From assembly GCF_019278465.1 (NCBI RefSeq), contig NZ_CP058983.1:2541501-2605500 (forward strand): a DNA stretch of 64,000 nt, read 5' to 3'. Origin of the DNA: Tenacibaculum sp. AHE14PA (GTDB lineage: Bacteria; Bacteroidota; Bacteroidia; Flavobacteriales; Flavobacteriaceae). The notes beneath the pieces were generated by a model that had not been told where the DNA came from, ran no database searches, and saw only the letters and a list, made by a program, of their open reading frames with translations. The first letter of the stretch is position 1. Each line of letters starts with the position of its first letter. Shown here one piece after another: positions 60,479 to 64,000 of the stretch. A program made the position numbers and the translations under genes.

Positions 60479-61159
60479 ATGAAAAAATTAATTATAATAG
60501 CGTTATTTAATTTATGTGTGCAGCAACTTTTCTCACAAGAATTGTGCGTCGTTGAGGAGAAGATGTTAATTGATGTTAATGCTCTTGATAACAATAAATG
60601 TGAGATATCGGAAAATAAACCGAAAGTAAAAACTACTAAAGACATTCAAATGTCAAGTAGGAGGTATTTAAAAAAGCGAGTGTATCTAAATCAAACGGTG
60701 TATTCTGCAAGTAACTTAAAATCAAAAGCAGTTGTAAATATAACGGCTGTAAATAAAGTAGATGATAAATTATTAGCGGTTTTAATTAAAGAACCAATAG
60801 TAGAAGAAGTATCATTTGATGTTGTTGAAACAATACCTTTATTTATATCTTGTAAAGAAAGTGATTTAAATAAGGTTGATTGTTTTAATTATCAAATGCA
60901 AAAGCACTTAATAGATAATTTTATTTATCCTAAAAAGGCGTTAGAAAAAGAGATAGAAGGTAATCTTGAGGTTAGTTTTATTATTAATGCAAATGGGATA
61001 GTAAGTAAAGTTGAAGTTAAGGGAGCTGACAATAGTGGTCTATTAAAGAAAGAAGCAAAGAGAATAGTGTTATTATTGCCAAATTTTATACCTGGAGAGC
61101 ATAAAGGGCGTAAAATACCTGTTTCCTATAAATTCCCTATAAACTTTACGTTAGATTAA
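60479..61159 (+). CDS. Secreted protein with TonB C-terminal domain (copy 1)
   Basis: A 226-aa protein: signal peptide (1-20, ending FSQ), Cys23 and Cys41 (spacing x17), RRYLKKR at 61-67, a linker, then an SCK...VDCF segment and a C-terminal TonB fold (about 145-226, LEVSFIINANGIVSKVEV). Canonical TonB is anchored in the inner membrane by an uncleaved helix and has a Pro-rich spacer; here the N-terminus looks like a cleavable signal and there is no Pro-rich region. It is paralogous to the next gene. Energy transduction to an outer-membrane receptor or a different periplasmic binding role are both possible. Confidence 0.82.
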   Translation: MKKLIIIALFNLCVQQLFSQELCVVEEKMLIDVNALDNNKCEISENKPKVKTTKDIQMSSRRYLKKRVYLNQTVYSASNLKSKAVVNITAVNKVDDKLLAVLIKEPIVEEVSFDVVETIPLFISCKESDLNKVDCFNYQMQKHLIDNFIYPKKALEKEIEGNLEVSFIINANGIVSKVEVKGADNSGLLKKEAKRIVLLLPNFIPGEHKGRKIPVSYKFPINFTLD

Positions 61160-61235
61160 AATAATAATAGCCTATAAAATATATAGGGTTTTTTCCTGTT
61201 TTTTACATTTTAACATTTTTTTATAAAAAAATAAA

Positions 61236-61243
61236 TATATTTG
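61236..61243 (+). promoter_or_regulatory. Candidate -7 element between the TonB-domain genes
   Basis: TATATTTG fits TAnnTTTG and lies 68 bases before the ATG at 61311. The upstream -33 region is T-rich but lacks a clear TTG. Confidence 0.4.
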
Positions 61244-61310
61244 TGGGCTAATTCAGCTTGCAAGTATGTTTCTTGTAAGTGTTTGATTTAGATTGTAATA
61301 CCCCAAAGTG

Positions 61311-62042
61311 ATGAAGAAATTATTATTATTAATATTGGTATGTGCTTTCCCTATTAGCATTATGTCTCAGCAAGAGGTTTGTGAAACTCCTGATGAAGCA
61401 GAATTAGATTTAAATAGTATTAGTATAACTAAGTGTACTATTAAAGAAAAAGACAAGAAAAATAAAAAATCAAGACAGATTACAGTAAAGGTATCTGCAA
61501 GCAGAAGGTACCTTAAAAAAAGAGAACCTATTAAAAAACAAAAAGCAGCTGGTCTTGGAACTTTAAGCGTTGCTGAAATTGAGAAAACAACAGAGCAAAT
61601 AGCTGTTGTAAAGCCCGTAGAATCGTTGAAAAATAATATCGAAGATATTAAAAATAAGATGTCTGCAGAGGAATTAAGAAAAGCATCTAAATTTAGTACA
61701 GTCGATAAAATTCCTTTATTTAACTCTTGTAAAAATGTGAAAAAAGGAGAGCAAGTAGATTGTTTTAATGAACAAATGGTGAATCATATATCTAAGCATT
61801 TTAGATACCCTAGTGATGCAATTAAGGAATCTATTCAAGGAGAAGTATGGGTTCGTTTTGTGATCGATAAGAACGGGGAAGTTAAGAACATAAAAACTTT
61901 AGGGCCAAAGAACGGAGAAATTTTAAATAGAGAAGCGGTTAGAGTAGTTTCTAAATTGCCTCAATTTACTCCTGCAAAGAAAGACGGAGGTAGAACCTCG
62001 GTTAAGTATGGCTTTCCTATAGCTTTTGCTTTAGAAGAGTAA
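61311..62042 (+). CDS. Secreted protein with TonB C-terminal domain (copy 2)
   Basis: A 243-aa paralogue of the previous gene: signal peptide (about 1-20, ending MSQ), Cys24 and Cys42 (also x17), RRYLKKR at 65-71, SCK...VDCFNEQM and a C-terminal TonB fold (VWVRFVIDKNGEVKNIKTLG). I use ATG 61311; a GTG codon lies directly before it. Lysine-rich text (KEKDKKNKKSRQ) precedes RRYLKKR. The receptor at 62081 starts 38 bases after the stop and is likely co-transcribed, which suggests a shared role. Confidence 0.85.
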   Translation: MKKLLLLILVCAFPISIMSQQEVCETPDEAELDLNSISITKCTIKEKDKKNKKSRQITVKVSASRRYLKKREPIKKQKAAGLGTLSVAEIEKTTEQIAVVKPVESLKNNIEDIKNKMSAEELRKASKFSTVDKIPLFNSCKNVKKGEQVDCFNEQMVNHISKHFRYPSDAIKESIQGEVWVRFVIDKNGEVKNIKTLGPKNGEILNREAVRVVSKLPQFTPAKKDGGRTSVKYGFPIAFALEE

Positions 62043-62080
62043 TTTTTACAAATAAGAACAATCAATTAAAACCAAATAAT

Positions 62081-64000
62081 ATGCTTAAAAAACTACTATT
62101 AGTTTTTTTTGTTACTTGCAGTATTGCATTATCAGCACAAGTTGCAATAACAGGAAAAGTTTATGATGAGTACTTAGAGCCTTTTCCTAGTGCTTTAATA
62201 AATTCTTTACAAGGTAAAACTACTTCTGATATTGACGGAAATTTCACCTTGTCTGTAAAGTCAAATTTTCCTTTTTCAATTCAAGTATCAGCTTTTGGGT
62301 ATAAAACAGAGGTTATAGAAGTAACTTCTAAAGATCAAGAGATAAATATTATATTAAAAGAAAATACAAGTCTAGATGAAGTTGTAATTTCTGCCTCTAG
62401 ATCTCCTGAACGAGTTATTGAATCGCCAGTAACTATTGAAAGATTAGGTATTAATGATATTAAAAAAGGAACTTCAATTTCTTTTTATGATGGTGTAACT
62501 AACTTAAAAGGGATAACCTCTAGAGAAGCAAGTTATGGATTTAAATCTGTAAACTCACGTGGTTTTTCTAGTTTTGATAATACAAGATTTGTACAGTTAG
62601 TAGATGGTGTTGAAACATCAATACCAGCACTTAACTTCTCTGCAGGTAACATAGTTGGTTTATCTGAGTTAGATGTAAAAGATGTTGAGATATTACCAGG
62701 AGCTTCTTCTGCCTTATATGGTGCAAATGCATTTAATGGTATCTTATTAATGAGAAGTAAAAACCCTTTTAAATATGATGGAATTAGTACGTATTTTAAA
62801 ACAGGTTTTATTGAACAAGAGCAATCAGGATCTGATCAGTTTTATGATGTAGGTATTAGAATGGCTCATAAATTTAGTGATTATTTCGCAGCAAAAGTTA
62901 ATTTAACAGTTTATAAAGCTGAAGAATGGCATGCAAATGATGATTCTAATACAACAGGTGTTGGAGGTGAGATTATTGCAGGAAATAGAAATAATACTCC
63001 CGATTATGACGGTGTAAATTTTTATGGAGATGAAGCTACTTTTACTTTTCCTGGTATTGGAAAAGTAAGTAGGACAGGATATGCTGAAACTGATTTATAC
63101 GATTACGATGGTTACGGATTAAAATTTGACGGATCATTACATTTTAGACCAATGGGTAATGATAAGCTAGAAATAGTTTATAACTCTCGTTTTTCAAAAG
63201 GAAATAACTTGTATCAGGCTGCAAACAGATTTTCGCAAGAAGATTATTATGTAGAGCAACACAAATTAGAAGTATTGGGTAAAAACTTTTTTGTCCGTGG
63301 ATATTTTAATGGTAATGATGGAGGAGACAGAACACATGATGTTCGATTTTTAGGTCTTGCTTTAAACTCTAAATATAATGATAATAGAACTTGGTTCGGT
63401 GAATATGGAACTGCTTTTGCAGGAGGTGTTCCAGGAGTAACTCCTGGTAATGATGCATCAGCAAGAGCTTTTGCAGATAGAAATAGGTTACAGCCAGGAA
63501 CCGCAGCTTTTAATCAAGCATTAGATGAAGCTGTTACAACACCTATATCACAGGGTGGAGCAGGTGTTAAAGATGAAACAAGTTTTTACCATGCAGACGC
63601 AAATTATAATTTTAGAGATTTAATTAAATGGGGTGAAATACAAATTGGTGGTTCATACCGTAAATTTAATATTAACTCTCAAGGTACTTTATTTACTGAT
63701 GAGAATAGCCCTATTGAATTTGATATGTATGGTGTTTATTCACAGATACAAAAGAAGTTTTTAGATGAACGTTTAAAGTTCACAGGTTCTGTTCGTTATG
63801 ATAAATCATCTAATTTTGAAGGGGATTTTTCTCCAAGGGTAGCATTAAACTACTCAATTAAAGAAAATAAAATACTAAGAATTTCATACCAAACAGGATT
63901 TAGAACACCTAGTACAATAGAGCAGTATTTCGGATTGAGATCTGGTCCTAATAAATTTCTTTTAGGTACATCTTTAGATAATATCGAACGTTTTTCTGCG
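62081..64000 (+). CDS. TonB-dependent receptor with carboxypeptidase-like regulatory domain, 5' part (runs off window)
   Basis: 640 codons are open to the end of the window. Signal peptide (1-20, ending LSAQ), carboxypeptidase-like regulatory fold (about 21-95, ITGKVYDEYLEPFPSALI and ANGDFTLS-like DGNFTLS), a plug domain (about 100-215, SLDEVVISASRSPERVIESP, and LPGASSALYGANAFNGIL), then barrel strands with NYSIKENKILRISYQTGFRTPS. SLDEVVISASRSPE is a TonB-box-like segment. Substrate unknown. It directly follows two secreted TonB-domain proteins. Confidence 0.9.
   Translation, partial: MLKKLLLVFFVTCSIALSAQVAITGKVYDEYLEPFPSALINSLQGKTTSDIDGNFTLSVKSNFPFSIQVSAFGYKTEVIEVTSKDQEINIILKENTSLDEVVISASRSPERVIESPVTIERLGINDIKKGTSISFYDGVTNLKGITSREASYGFKSVNSRGFSSFDNTRFVQLVDGVETSIPALNFSAGNIVGLSELDVKDVEILPGASSALYGANAFNGILLMRSKNPFKYDGISTYFKTGFIEQEQSGSDQFYDVGIRMAHKFSDYFAAKVNLTVYKAEEWHANDDSNTTGVGGEIIAGNRNNTPDYDGVNFYGDEATFTFPGIGKVSRTGYAETDLYDYDGYGLKFDGSLHFRPMGNDKLEIVYNSRFSKGNNLYQAANRFSQEDYYVEQHKLEVLGKNFFVRGYFNGNDGGDRTHDVRFLGLALNSKYNDNRTWFGEYGTAFAGGVPGVTPGNDASARAFADRNRLQPGTAAFNQALDEAVTTPISQGGAGVKDETSFYHADANYNFRDLIKWGEIQIGGSYRKFNINSQGTLFTDENSPIEFDMYGVYSQIQKKFLDERLKFTGSVRYDKSSNFEGDFSPRVALNYSIKENKILRISYQTGFRTPSTIEQYFGLRSGPNKFLLGTSLDNIERFSA

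Noticed and set aside
1-64000. CRISPR array, prophage, insertion sequence, tRNA or rRNA genes
   Set aside because: No regular repeat-spacer pattern, transposase or integrase, cloverleaf or rRNA text was found on either strand by eye. Small tRNA genes could escape manual reading, but the intergenic spaces long enough were checked.

Overview
The window is chromosomal DNA of a low-GC member of the Bacteroidota, most likely a marine Flavobacteriaceae (Tenacibaculum/Polaribacter-like). The genus is inference. The grounds are: SusC-type TonB-dependent receptors with an N-terminal carboxypeptidase-like regulatory domain, GLPGLI-family proteins, a type IX secretion plug protein, the Bat operon, a complete Na+-translocating NADH:quinone oxidoreductase, signal peptides ending in -SQ/-AQ, little Shine-Dalgarno signal, and promoters resembling the Bacteroidota pattern TTG-N17..21-TAnnTTTG. 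No rRNA, tRNA, CRISPR array, integrase or insertion sequence was seen.

Layout. 1-10 kb: tail of a TonB-dependent receptor, tex, metG, an LD-carboxypeptidase/yraN pair, a TlpA-like thioredoxin protein, a short-chain dehydrogenase and cvpA. 9.8-14.3 kb: an outer-membrane receptor-like protein, two tandem GLPGLI proteins and a 42-residue secreted peptide gene. 14.6-17.2 kb: beta-carbonic anhydrase plus SulP anion transporter. 17.3-26 kb: the Bat operon (moxR, DUF58, DUF4381-like, batA, batB, batC, batD, batE, small membrane protein). 26-32.8 kb: lpxH, tadA, ogt, tatD, a retropepsin-like protein, an aminotransferase, a fatty-acid desaturase and rsmG. 32.8-34.3 kb: an arsenic-type regulon (arsenate reductase, DUF6428, ArsR) without an efflux pump. 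34.5-40.8 kb: a RhlE-like helicase, chrA, and a two-gene NUDIX plus PLD-helicase-DUF3427-S24 module. 40.9-50.2 kb: glutaminase, M16 peptidase lipoprotein, pruA, NRDE protein, DUF3667, apaG and T9SS plug. 50.3-56.4 kb: nqrABCDEF. 56.6-60.2 kb: a second DEAD-box helicase, a small conserved protein, a 33-residue peptide gene and hflX. 60.4-64 kb: two paralogous secreted TonB-C-terminal-domain proteins followed by the start of another TonB-dependent receptor.

The most interesting candidate system is the NUDIX + nuclease/helicase pair at 36958-40780. The large protein joins a phospholipase-D-type nuclease, a superfamily-2 helicase, DUF3427 and a LexA/UmuD-like S24 domain that keeps an Ala-Gly cleavage site, Ser and Lys. 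The operon promoter is overlaid by a perfect 9-bp inverted repeat. It looks like a DNA-damage- or phage-responsive defence module; this is inference. Other notable points are a dispersed palindromic repeat that has inserted in frame into metG, a complete miniature transcription unit encoding a 33-residue amphipathic peptide, matched ArsR operators placed 18 bases upstream of two start codons, and the tandem secreted TonB-domain proteins with a shared Cys-x17-Cys and RRYLKKR module.
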